A DNA stretch of 64,000 bases from Bacillota bacterium. GTDB lineage: Bacteria > Bacillota > Desulfotomaculia > Desulfotomaculales > Desulfohalotomaculaceae. This document shows positions 38,352 through 46,204 of this stretch, in pieces. The position numbers and the translations under genes are program-made. The stretch spans positions 1 to 64,000 of the forward strand of contig VENI01000009.1 in assembly GCA_009711615.1 (NCBI GenBank), given 5' to 3'. Under the pieces are notes generated by a model. The model was not told where the DNA came from. It did not search any database and saw nothing but the letters and a program-made list of their open reading frames with translations. The first letter of the stretch is position 1; every line of letters starts with the position of its first letter.

Positions 38352-39515
38352 TTAGGGGCTTGGGGTAGCAATTGTTTGATATGCTTCGTCAACTACTATC
38401 ACCAATTCAAAGGGCAGTTTAAAGTTTAATCTTTTAGCAACTTCGGTATTAAGGGTTATTTTAGGGGCACTTTGAAAAGATTGCCCTAATTCTCGTGGTT
38501 TAACACCTTTTAAACACTTGCTAATGTTATCGGCACCAAAGCGGCCGATATTAACTACGTCCATCACTGAAACCGTCATAAGTGCTCCATATTTAACTTC
38601 AATGTTGCCTAGTTGTGAAAAAATAGGTATTTTATAATCGTAAAATGGTTGAAACAACTCTGGTAGCTTTTCACTCTCCAATGAAGCAATGGTTACATAA
38701 ACAGCATCAACTTGTTCCGCCAATTGATTATAGGCAGCTTTAACTTCTTGATAATAGCGCTGGTATTCGTCGGGACTGCGCGGTTCTTTGACATGGTAAC
38801 GAACAATTTCAAAGTCCTTCTCCTTAGCAAGGCTTTCCACCTCATTTACCGCTGAATATACCCTGGCATTATCAGAGTCTTCGTAAACCATGCCCAATTT
38901 TCCAAACTCGACAATATCATAAAAAGCGTTAAGTTGGCGTTCAAAGCGCTGCTGATCCATGTGGGCCCAGACGTGATCCTTTCCTGAATCCTCCACTGAA
39001 TCAATAATTCCCGAACGAACGGCATTAGAGGCGGCAAAAACAAAAATATTAGTATTATGCTGGGAGTTACTTAACAAAGCACCGGCATCGGAACCCATTA
39101 CCAGCATAACATCAATGTCATTTTGACTATGTAAACGTTTAGTAATATCTTCTCTGTCAATCTCCGGATCCCTAAGATTATAGAAGGCATCATCAACAAA
39201 TTGGATATAAGGACTAACTTCTCTAGCAGCCAACCACTCCCAAATCACTTTACTATCACCAGTGTTCACTGCACTGTCAAAACCTTCCAAGTTGTTAACC
39301 CACCCAATTTCTTCTAAGCCTTTTACAATTGTCACCAGTGTTTGGGTGTAAGTAATAAAATTTTCACTCTCACAGTATCCAAACCGCCACTTGCTACCAT
39401 TTGCCTTGGTAGCGGGAGAATCAGCACCAATATCGCTGGCCCAGGCATTATTAATGGTTAGGTTTGCGGTAATTAAGCAAACCAGTATACTTAATAATGC
39501 TATAAACTTTCTCAA
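38352..39515 (-). CDS. exported ABC-type substrate-binding protein (TrpX-like fold)
   Basis: About 387 aa. An N-terminal signal peptide (LRKFIALLSILVCLITA) precedes a periplasmic-binding fold of the ABC_sub_bind type, with DIDVMLVMGSDAGALLSN, KLGMVYEDSDNARVYSAVNEV and PIFSQLGNIEVKYGALMTVS. No permease or ATPase for it lies nearby. I take the TTG at 39515 as start (AAGGGTGA upstream), giving a 4-bp overlap with the radical SAM gene and making it the last gene of the peptide locus. It may sense or bind a ligand or the product rather than feed a transporter. Confidence 0.75.
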   Translation of the reverse strand: MRKFIALLSILVCLITANLTINNAWASDIGADSPATKANGSKWRFGYCESENFITYTQTLVTIVKGLEEIGWVNNLEGFDSAVNTGDSKVIWEWLAAREVSPYIQFVDDAFYNLRDPEIDREDITKRLHSQNDIDVMLVMGSDAGALLSNSQHNTNIFVFAASNAVRSGIIDSVEDSGKDHVWAHMDQQRFERQLNAFYDIVEFGKLGMVYEDSDNARVYSAVNEVESLAKEKDFEIVRYHVKEPRSPDEYQRYYQEVKAAYNQLAEQVDAVYVTIASLESEKLPELFQPFYDYKIPIFSQLGNIEVKYGALMTVSVMDVVNIGRFGADNISKCLKGVKPRELGQSFQSAPKITLNTEVAKRLNFKLPFELVIVVDEAYQTIATPSP

Positions 39516-40750
39516 TTTTCCATCACCCTTACTGTACAATAATTATTGCCGCTAAAAAAATTTTTCTTTACCTTGTCTGCCACCGCCCGACAAGAAATAC
39601 AGTTTTTATTTAAGTAGCAACTTTGACATGGTTCCTCTTTGAAATCTTCAAAGCTACGCAACTTATTGAGCACCTCTGAATGCCACCAGTAGTTATCAAT
39701 ACTGTCATAGTTTTCAGGATATAATAAATGCCTGCAGGGAATTAAATTACCATCAACATCCACTGCCATGGCGTTACGACCTGCCCCACAACCTTTATTA
39801 ACTCCGACATTGCGATTCCAAAGGTAATAATTATTGATATAAGCCCTTAAAGGAGAGAAACATGGTTCCACCGAAATATTTATTAGTTGCTGGTCATGTT
39901 CTTTTATGTAATTAGCCAGCATTAAAAAGTTCTCCTCGCTTAACGTTGCTTGTAATACGTAATTAACATCAGGCTTTTGTTCTAAAATGACTATTCCTTT
40001 AACCCCAAAACTTTGCGCCAAATCCACTAAGTTGGGGAAATCGCTAACGTTATCATTTCGCGCTACCCAATTGATATAATAATTAACCTGTTGATCATTC
40101 TGTAATAACTTTAAGGCTTTGATGGCCTTGTCATAGCCATCCCGAGATTTGGCATTAACCTCTTTTGTTGAACCGTTTAAAGAAACATAAATCTCATCTA
40201 CACCGGCATTTTTTAATTCCTCTAACTTGGTAGAATAGAATCCCCAACCGCTGATGGCAATTGCAGACCTTAAGCCTTTGTAGTTGATAAACTCCAGCAA
40301 CTCCGTCAAGTGAGGATAAACCAGCGTCTCCCCACCACTTAAATTAATGAAAGGTATTTTTAAGCTAACTGCCTGCTCTAAATACTTTAATGCAACTTCT
40401 TTTGCTATATCCTTACCTTGATGCAAATCACAATAACACTGGGGACACCTTAACGGACAGCGCGTGGTTAATTCGATGTTCATAATCTCAGGAGTGCACA
40501 TTGACCGAAGGGGTGCTTGGATTTTACCGCACTGGACAATTAATTTCCTTAAATCTGCTTTCGTTTGGTCCGACATATTAATGTCAATAAAACCGTTTTT
40601 ACTGAGCTTAAGTATTAAGTCATTAATTTCACCACTGTTTAGCCATTGATCCACCAGTGCTAAATTGTTGCCAAAAAGTTTCATAGCACTCTTTGTTGTT
40701 GGATTATATACCATTACATAACCATTTTCAGCCCGAAATACATTTTTCAT
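39512..40750 (-). CDS. radical SAM/SPASM peptide maturase
   Basis: 412 aa. Residues 1-90 are a small N-terminal domain (peptide-binding RRE/PqqD-like by position, not proved). The radical SAM cluster motif CPLRCPQC is at C98, C102 and C105, followed by GGE (NLSGGETLVYP). The C-terminal SPASM region has Cys in GCGAGRN, IPCRH and CQSCYLNKNCISC, fitting auxiliary 4Fe-4S clusters. Such enzymes make thioether, C-C or epimerised residues in ribosomal peptides. It resembles maturases linked to Nif11-type precursors. It overlaps the GNAT gene by 23 bp. Confidence 0.88.
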   Translation of the reverse strand: MKNVFRAENGYVMVYNPTTKSAMKLFGNNLALVDQWLNSGEINDLILKLSKNGFIDINMSDQTKADLRKLIVQCGKIQAPLRSMCTPEIMNIELTTRCPLRCPQCYCDLHQGKDIAKEVALKYLEQAVSLKIPFINLSGGETLVYPHLTELLEFINYKGLRSAIAISGWGFYSTKLEELKNAGVDEIYVSLNGSTKEVNAKSRDGYDKAIKALKLLQNDQQVNYYINWVARNDNVSDFPNLVDLAQSFGVKGIVILEQKPDVNYVLQATLSEENFLMLANYIKEHDQQLINISVEPCFSPLRAYINNYYLWNRNVGVNKGCGAGRNAMAVDVDGNLIPCRHLLYPENYDSIDNYWWHSEVLNKLRSFEDFKEEPCQSCYLNKNCISCRAVADKVKKNFFSGNNYCTVRVMEN

Positions 40751-41465
40751 AATAATCCCTCATTTTGGCATACATTATCTTAATACCATCTTGATCTTTA
40801 AATTGGGAAAAACCCCGGTAACCGTTGTTTAATAAATGCTGCTGCTTTTCTTGTGCTGTACTGGGTAAACTAACCGCATTTTCTATGTCTAATGCAACAG
40901 GATTGGTGAAATCTTTATAAACAACATACCTATCCCAGCCATAATACATTTTGCACAACTTAGCAATTTGCAAACCTAAAGAAGTAACCGTTTGAATGCT
41001 GGGGAAGTTATAAGGCGAAACCGTTGTAAATAAGTATCTGGCTTTTTTAGCTGCTTCCGCTCGCCGGGCTAGTATACCAGCGAGCTTTTGTTGCAACTTA
41101 TGGCCACGCAGGTCGGAATGTACTAATGATAACTCCAACTGAGACACAAGTTTTAATTCTTCATCACTAAAATCTAGTTCCCGCGCCATATTGTTCTCAT
41201 ACCCAACGGGATATAACAGTGAACATTTAGCATACAATTGGTTTTCAACAAATAGACCGATAGATTCACCGCTACCGTTTAACATTAACAGGAGTTCCTC
41301 AGCCGCCAGCGGCACACAACAATCTTTTTTCTTCACTTTTGCCAACACATTACTTTGCAACTGCAGCACTGCTGTTAAGTCGCTCTTCTTAAGTAATCTA
41401 ATGATGTACGGATATTGTTTGAAGTCAGATCTTAATTTTATCTGACCTTGTTCTATTACTTCCAT
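40728..41465 (-). CDS. GNAT-family acyltransferase
   Basis: About 245 aa. Motif A of the GNAT fold is seen in LSLVHSDLRGHKLQQKLAGILARRA (key part DLRGHKLQQKL), with VSPYNFPSIQTVTSLG next, the usual N-P-x-S region. In NHLP/Nif11 peptide loci, GNAT-like maturases attach fatty acyl groups to Lys or ornithine (selidamides; established knowledge). The next gene encodes an arginase-like enzyme, so that role is likely here. The start is the ATG at 41465, with GGGGGG upstream; an in-frame start at 41501 is possible. Overlaps UPF0489 by 41 bp. Confidence 0.8.
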   Translation of the reverse strand: MEVIEQGQIKLRSDFKQYPYIIRLLKKSDLTAVLQLQSNVLAKVKKKDCCVPLAAEELLLMLNGSGESIGLFVENQLYAKCSLLYPVGYENNMARELDFSDEELKLVSQLELSLVHSDLRGHKLQQKLAGILARRAEAAKKARYLFTTVSPYNFPSIQTVTSLGLQIAKLCKMYYGWDRYVVYKDFTNPVALDIENAVSLPSTAQEKQQHLLNNGYRGFSQFKDQDGIKIMYAKMRDYYEKCISG

Positions 41466-42402
41466 TGGTGGGATTCCCCCCATAAACATTATCAAATTCA
41501 CTGATGCGGGATATGTTTAAGTTGTATAACTTACCTAAACCCTGAATCAGTCTATTTTCAATATATTTCCATTGGTCTATTGGTGTATATCCAGAAAGGC
41601 GTGAGCGACAAACATCTATTAATATCGGTTGGATATTATTTTGTTCTAAAAAATCAATAAACTTATTTATTCGTTTATTAATCAATGACAACGAAACCTT
41701 TTTCTGGTTCGGTAGTTCCTGCCATTCGATATAATGCAAGTAATAGCCGCCCGCTCCTTTTTTTGCTGTTAAAGCAGCTACCGGCATAATTCTAAAGGGA
41801 TGGTATTTATTATTTATAAAGTCACAATAGGCCGCTTCTGTTATTTCAATCTTTTTTTCCACTGATGTTAATGCATTGTCACAAGAAAAATAATCTAAGT
41901 CTATATCTAATATCAATGGTTGACTGGCAGTAAATTTACTCCCCAAACCAATTTCTTGATAACTATAAAACTGGTATTTACCCCACTGGTTTTTGGCGGA
42001 CTGCAACTGCAATCGTAGTAAATTATTAACCTCTCCGGTTTTTAAAAGCTTGCCCTCAGACTTATAGGAAGCAACATATTTATTTTTTTTATTGTCACTA
42101 TAATCATCATATCTTGATAAAAATGTATAGTTATTAACAATACCTCTATAAATAGCTGGAATAATAAAACTGGCAATACCAAACTCTTGGTATACATAGG
42201 TGTATATTTCTTTAAGATCATCAGCTAATTCATCAATTGAAGAATTTAACCACCCGCTCTCCATATCTGCATGGGAGTCCACATGCAGCAGTGTGTTACC
42301 GACAGGGTTAATGATTCCATTAAAATACCCATAATTCCAAATAAAAAAGGCTTCATGGTGTTCTTCAATGATAAATAGTGGAACAGTTACTGTTTTAGTC
42401 AA
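41425..42402 (-). CDS. UPF0489 family protein, probable peptide arginase
   Basis: 325 aa. Metal-binding signatures of the arginase/ureohydrolase-like UPF0489 family: EEHHE (13-17), HVDSHADM (H40, D42, H44, D46) and DIDLDYFSCD (D166, D168, D170). Also typical is CRSRLSGYTP near the C-terminus. UPF0489 members (OspR type) convert Arg to ornithine inside peptide precursors (established knowledge). The neighbouring precursor has one Arg in its core. The start is TTG with AAAGGGGG upstream; it follows the NHLP-like gene by 18 bases. Confidence 0.85.
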   Translation of the reverse strand: MTKTVTVPLFIIEEHHEAFFIWNYGYFNGIINPVGNTLLHVDSHADMESGWLNSSIDELADDLKEIYTYVYQEFGIASFIIPAIYRGIVNNYTFLSRYDDYSDNKKNKYVASYKSEGKLLKTGEVNNLLRLQLQSAKNQWGKYQFYSYQEIGLGSKFTASQPLILDIDLDYFSCDNALTSVEKKIEITEAAYCDFINNKYHPFRIMPVAALTAKKGAGGYYLHYIEWQELPNQKKVSLSLINKRINKFIDFLEQNNIQPILIDVCRSRLSGYTPIDQWKYIENRLIQGLGKLYNLNISRISEFDNVYGGNPTNGSNRTRSDKIKI

Positions 42403-42420
42403 GCTTCTACCCCCTTTAAC

Positions 42421-43680
42421 CTACTTACTTAGCAACCAGGATTGTTTTAAAAATGGAGGTAAAATATACACCACACCTGCGCTATCAATGCTTTCCCCAT
42501 CTTGTTCCAGAAAAATAATGTTATTTGGAACCGCCGCCTCACTACCAATTACTTTTTTTATTGCCGCCACACTATCTTTTAAACATAGTTCTCGATATTC
42601 TTTATCCAGCATTGACCTTTTGGCTATTTCTTTAAAAACATTTTGTAGTTCTTTGTAACCCAATTTTACCTCTTGGTCCTGTGATGGTACTTTGGCTTTA
42701 TATAATTCCTTTAAGTAAATTCCTTTTACCCGGAGATAAGCCTTGGCTTTTAAACCATCTGCCGGTAAATAGCTTACTTTAAAGTGAGATATGTCTTTAA
42801 TCAGTGCACTAAAACCGTAGTCGGGTCCCAAAAAACTACCTTTGCTGCCCAACCACGCCAGTACACCTTTTCTTTTTAAATCACTACATAATTGGTGATT
42901 GACTAGATTATCTAAAAAGGCAGGTAGTGTTTTTCTTTTATCTAGACCAAAATTAATACCTATTTTTTCTGATATCCCGGTACTGGTTACATCAAAATCC
43001 ACTATATACTGGCCATCACTATATTGGTGTATTAGTTTAAATAATTGCTCCAATCGATTAATAGAACCAGTCCAACCAATGTTAGCTAAATATTCGATGA
43101 CCTGGATTTTGGTTAATTCCGTTGTGAATATCCTTACCCGGTCACTATGTCTGGCCAACATGATACCCACTTGAAATAGTCCCACTTTCGTGGGCAAATG
43201 TTCAATAACGTCTTTAATATTGCCCTCTAGTGTTTTTAATTGTCCATTTTCTAACAGTTGCTTTAAAGCGCCAAACAGCAGGTGATAATCTACCTGATTG
43301 CCTTTTTTTATTTGGCTGGCATTAAAGAAAAAACACGGTTGGGGTAAAGCTTTTTCATGCTCGGCATAATCCATTTCAAACCAAATATCTTCAATACCTT
43401 GTGACCAAAAGTGTAGAAAATTACTAATTCTGTTCCATGTACGATCAGTAGATAATGTTGACAAGTCTAAACAATCCTTCTCTTCAGTAAGAACACGAAA
43501 AGAAAAATCTATTTCGGCAGCCTCGGTACCCAAATTGCTTTCAAATATATACTCACTGGCTGCAAAATCGCTAAATAAATTAGCCATTTGATTCAACTTG
43601 TTACATGCTGCCGCAGAAATTATCTCCAGCGGTAAGCTGGGGCCAATACCAGCAATATATTTTTTTACATTCCCGTCCAT
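42421..43680 (-). CDS. unknown protein with C-terminal NHLP-like leader domain
   Basis: 419 aa. I do not recognise the first 345 residues; they contain WFEMDYAEHEKALPQPCFFF and GIMLARHSDRVRIF and resemble a globular enzyme-like protein. The last 70 residues (FKEIAKRSMLDKEYRELCLKD, then SVAAIKKVIGSEAAVPNNIIF) have the pattern of nitrile-hydratase-alpha-like leader peptides: x-D-P/KEYRELCLKDxxAAIKKxxG...xxVVYILPPF. A leader-like domain at the end of a large protein may dock the modifying enzymes, or bring the protein into the complex. It lies directly downstream of the precursor. Confidence 0.6.
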   Translation of the reverse strand: MDGNVKKYIAGIGPSLPLEIISAAACNKLNQMANLFSDFAASEYIFESNLGTEAAEIDFSFRVLTEEKDCLDLSTLSTDRTWNRISNFLHFWSQGIEDIWFEMDYAEHEKALPQPCFFFNASQIKKGNQVDYHLLFGALKQLLENGQLKTLEGNIKDVIEHLPTKVGLFQVGIMLARHSDRVRIFTTELTKIQVIEYLANIGWTGSINRLEQLFKLIHQYSDGQYIVDFDVTSTGISEKIGINFGLDKRKTLPAFLDNLVNHQLCSDLKRKGVLAWLGSKGSFLGPDYGFSALIKDISHFKVSYLPADGLKAKAYLRVKGIYLKELYKAKVPSQDQEVKLGYKELQNVFKEIAKRSMLDKEYRELCLKDSVAAIKKVIGSEAAVPNNIIFLEQDGESIDSAGVVYILPPFLKQSWLLSK

Positions 43681-43713
43681 CTAATCCCCACCATTATCTC
43701 TACTTTATAGGTC

Positions 43714-43742
43714 AATAGCCATGAACGCTGTTCATGGCTATT
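43714..43742 (-). terminator. strong hairpin after the precursor gene (partial terminator or stabiliser)
   Basis: A perfect 13-bp stem AATAGCCATGAAC / GTTCATGGCTATT around GCT, 34 bases after the precursor stop, with no T run. Hairpins of this kind after RiPP precursor genes often protect the precursor message or let only part of transcription pass to the downstream enzymes. Confidence 0.55.
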
Positions 43743-43776
43743 CCCAGTTCTAATCAGTTGGCTAGTGCAACAATAA

Positions 43777-44049
43777 TTACCACCTAGACGTATCAAAATT
43801 AATGTTAATGTTAATGCCACCTCCGGCTACACCTTCAAGGTTTTCATCGGAAAGTTCCCCGTCAGCACCTTTTTCTACAGACTGAACTATGTCGTCCTTA
43901 GCCGAATTAATTTCTTCCAACGTTAACTCTAATCCCTGTTCTTTTAATAGACTCTGAACTTCCTCAGGGGTTTCCAAACTGAATAACTTTTCTGCAAAAC
44001 TTGGATCTGCCTCCAATTTAGCTTTTAATTGGGTAATTTTTTGTTCCAT
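43777..44049 (-). CDS. Nif11-like leader ribosomal peptide precursor
   Basis: 90 aa. The leader (1-77) has the Nif11 pattern: LKAKLEADPSFAEKLFSLETPEE, quoted as ADPSFAEKLFSLETPEE, then LLKEQGLELTLEEINSA and ELSDENLEGVAGG. GGG is at 76-78. The core that would remain is 12-13 residues, (G)INININFDTSRW, with alternating Ile-Asn, one aromatic pair (F85, W90) and one Arg (R89). The Asp/Glu-rich leader is typical of C39-processed substrates. It sits between the HExxH gene and the maturation genes. The ribosome-binding site is GAAAGGATGG. Confidence 0.9.
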   Translation of the reverse strand: MEQKITQLKAKLEADPSFAEKLFSLETPEEVQSLLKEQGLELTLEEINSAKDDIVQSVEKGADGELSDENLEGVAGGGINININFDTSRW

Positions 44050-44130
44050 AATAGAACCATCCTTTCATTTTATTAGTTTTTATCTAAAAATCTAAATGAG
44101 TTTACTACTTACCACCCCCTAAATTAATAG

Positions 44131-45177
44131 CTAGCTATCTAAGAGTACCTTCTCGGCATTCTCTGATGCTAAAGCTATTAAATTTGTTTTTGACAACTTC
44201 AAAAGCATTTCATATTTACATTTGTCAGAATATACCTGCTTATAGTGTTTGTTGCTAAATTTCTCTACATTTTCTGCGGCCTTTTTCAGGTATATTATTA
44301 ATTGGTCAAAGGCTTCCTTAGTGAGTCTTACATTCTTTAAGTAGTTAGTTAGCCTACCTCCTGGTCTAAAATTCGGATAATTTTCTAAACCTAAAAAGCA
44401 TAAGAACCATTCGGCCCGGTATTTGCCGTTGGCAGCCACTATACCCATGTAATCGGCAATAAATTCGTCCAGCAGATGGTTTCTGGCTGAGCCTAAAAAA
44501 CGCAGGGTAAAGTAGTGGGTAGCTTCATGTTCTCGGCGAATTGTCATTGATAACTGACGCCAGTAATCCTCCGAAAGCCCCATCATCTCCGCTGGCACCC
44601 CGCTGTACACATTGTCGGTCAGGATTAAAAATGCATCTTGATACAGTTCTTTATGGGCCTTCATGTAATTGAAGTCAAAATCTTCAGTCGATTGTTTATA
44701 TTTAGCTACTCTATCCCAATTGTTATAGCCCTTAATCAGGCAGGCCCCCATGGATACTGGAATTTTAACAGGTTCGTTGCGGTGAGAAAGCACTCGAACC
44801 AATGTCTCAAAATCATTTCTGTTGCTGGTTTCTAACACCGGAATTTTACCGGCATAGGTTTGGTACAGGTAAACCTTAAGACTTTTTGGTTCCTTTAGCT
44901 CGGTGCCAGTGGCTACCTTCATTGTGGCGGTGGGCATCCCTTTTCTGGTAGCCATTAAATAATCAGGGTTTGCACTCATCCCCTCTTGAACCGGAAATCG
45001 AAGCTGCACTAATCTTTGGCTTAATGCTGCCAGTGCTCCCTTGTGGGGAATATCTTGGATATATTCTCCCCAAGCTGACACAAATGGCTCATCTTGAGGG
45101 GGTATTTGATTCCAAGCTAACACCTTATCATGAAAAAAATTATTCTCTTCTAAAAAATCCAACTGTTCGTGTAACAT
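44131..45177 (-). CDS. unknown protein with HExxH metallopeptidase-like motif
   Basis: 348 aa. HEATH at 217-221 in IRREHEATHYFTLRFLG, with DEFIADYMG at 237-245 where E238 could be the third zinc ligand, is a gluzincin-type pattern. The rest has no family I recognise. It could process the peptide, its leader or the anti-sigma-like protein encoded next door, or be an enzyme of another type using the same metal site. It lies between the anti-sigma candidate and the precursor. Start is ATG with AAAGAGGTG upstream. No signal peptide is visible. Confidence 0.65.
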   Translation of the reverse strand: MLHEQLDFLEENNFFHDKVLAWNQIPPQDEPFVSAWGEYIQDIPHKGALAALSQRLVQLRFPVQEGMSANPDYLMATRKGMPTATMKVATGTELKEPKSLKVYLYQTYAGKIPVLETSNRNDFETLVRVLSHRNEPVKIPVSMGACLIKGYNNWDRVAKYKQSTEDFDFNYMKAHKELYQDAFLILTDNVYSGVPAEMMGLSEDYWRQLSMTIRREHEATHYFTLRFLGSARNHLLDEFIADYMGIVAANGKYRAEWFLCFLGLENYPNFRPGGRLTNYLKNVRLTKEAFDQLIIYLKKAAENVEKFSNKHYKQVYSDKCKYEMLLKLSKTNLIALASENAEKVLLDS

Positions 45178-45200
45178 CCCACACCTCTTTAATTTTCTAA

Positions 45201-45245
45201 GGCAGGGGTGGAACCCTGCCCCTACACCTTAAGGGGAACCCTGCT
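45201..45245. repeat. short GC-rich inverted repeat
   Basis: GGCAGGG (45201-45207) pairs with CCCTGCC (45214-45220); GGGGAACCCTGC recurs just beyond it. It resembles the dispersed GGGGCAGGGTTCC units found between genes in many genomes. It lies in the 160-base gap before the HExxH gene and has no T run. Confidence 0.4.
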
Positions 45246-45339
45246 TGTACACTATTGTCATTCTTATAACCGTTTTAGTTTTCTATTTATTTATACAACC
45301 GGCTTCTAAAAGTAGCACATTGTTTTTACCTTTTAGATA

Positions 45340-45630
45340 TTATTTTTTCTTTCCCTTCTCATCTTCCATTGAGTTCAGGTTGACACCACCAGCAACCAGA
45401 TCTAATTCGTCATCTTCTAATTCACTACTACTGTTAATTTTCGCTGCCACCTTGTCACTGGCACTCTTGCTTTCGGTGGTATAATCTGCTTTGGCCAGCA
45501 ACTGAGCAAGGGCTAATAGTTCTTGATATTCTTCTTCGCAATGTTCGTAGGCAGCAGAAGTAATTGGCTCTCCGGTTATGATTTTGTCTATATCTGATAC
45601 AAAAGATTCCAAGCAACTTTTTTCAGTCAT
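45340..45630 (-). CDS. putative anti-sigma factor with double-glycine leader motif
   Basis: 96 aa. It directly follows an ECF sigma gene with an 8-bp overlap, the usual anti-sigma position. Residues 1-65 (SDIDKIITGEPITSAAYEHC, EEYQELLALAQLLAKADYTTES) resemble the N-terminal sigma-binding part of cytoplasmic anti-sigma factors. The C-terminus LEDDELDLVAGGVNLNSMED is a double-glycine leader site (GG 81-82) like the one in the precursor (ELSDENLEGVAGG), with a short, charged core VNLNSMEDEKGKKK. It may be an anti-sigma factor cleaved by the C39 peptidase, or a second peptide precursor. Confidence 0.6.
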   Translation of the reverse strand: MTEKSCLESFVSDIDKIITGEPITSAAYEHCEEEYQELLALAQLLAKADYTTESKSASDKVAAKINSSSELEDDELDLVAGGVNLNSMEDEKGKKK

Positions 45631-46162
45631 TTATTACCGCTCCTTGCTCTTTCAAAATATCCTTTAGTCGCTTTAATGCCCTATATAGTATGGTACCGAC
45701 ATTGCTTTCTGACAACCCCATCATCTGGGCAATTTGCCTATTTGTCAGACAGGCGCCGAACTTAAGGGCAATGATATTTCTTTGATGCTCATGTAAACAC
45801 ATAATCGCTTTCAAGAGAATCCCCTTTAATTCTCTCTTAATGACTAAATCTTCCAGACAGTAACTTGAATCCACTTTTTCTAACTCTAGCGGTTCCGGTT
45901 GGTAAATGTTCTTTTTAAAATAATTTGTGATAGTGTTGTTGACTATGGTAAACAGCCAGGTGCTAAGTTTCGCCTTTTCCGGGTTATATGTGTAATGCTT
46001 GAGCAATACCTTCTCAAATACATCACTAACTAAATCTTCCGCAGTACCATGGTCATTCACCCGAAAAAGCGTATATTTATAAATCTTAGAATAGTATTCT
46101 TTATATATTTGGGAAATAACATCAGGCTGTTCTGTTTTCAGCGAAATATTATTAACATTCAC
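45623..46162 (-). CDS. ECF-type RNA polymerase sigma factor
   Basis: About 179 aa with region 2 (YYSKIYKYTLFRVNDHGTAEDLVSDVFEKVL; key part TAEDLVSDVFEKVL) and region 4 (LTNRQIAQMMGLSESNVGTILYRALKRL), the latter a helix-turn-helix. No other domains. It lies between the second ABC transporter and the putative anti-sigma gene, so it probably controls the peptide locus. I take GTG at 46162 as the start, with GAGGTGGA 7 bases upstream; GTG at 46174 is the alternative. Its promoter recognition is unknown. Confidence 0.9.
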   Translation of the reverse strand: MNVNNISLKTEQPDVISQIYKEYYSKIYKYTLFRVNDHGTAEDLVSDVFEKVLLKHYTYNPEKAKLSTWLFTIVNNTITNYFKKNIYQPEPLELEKVDSSYCLEDLVIKRELKGILLKAIMCLHEHQRNIIALKFGACLTNRQIAQMMGLSESNVGTILYRALKRLKDILKEQGAVIND

Positions 46163-46204
46163 TAATTGTTCCACCTCTTCTCTCCGGAAGTCTTTGTCAT
46201 AACA

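Noticed and set aside
38352..39515. Reading the last gene of the locus as part of an ABC amino-acid uptake system
   Set aside because: There is no permease or ATPase gene beside it; it overlaps the radical SAM gene and so belongs to the peptide locus.
45201..45245. Terminator between the anti-sigma candidate and the HExxH gene
   Set aside because: The stem is short and no T run follows on the minus strand; better explained as a short dispersed repeat.
45340..45630. Calling the 96-aa protein a plain second Nif11 precursor
   Set aside because: Its first half does not fit the Nif11 leader pattern and it holds the anti-sigma gene position; kept as a dual hypothesis.
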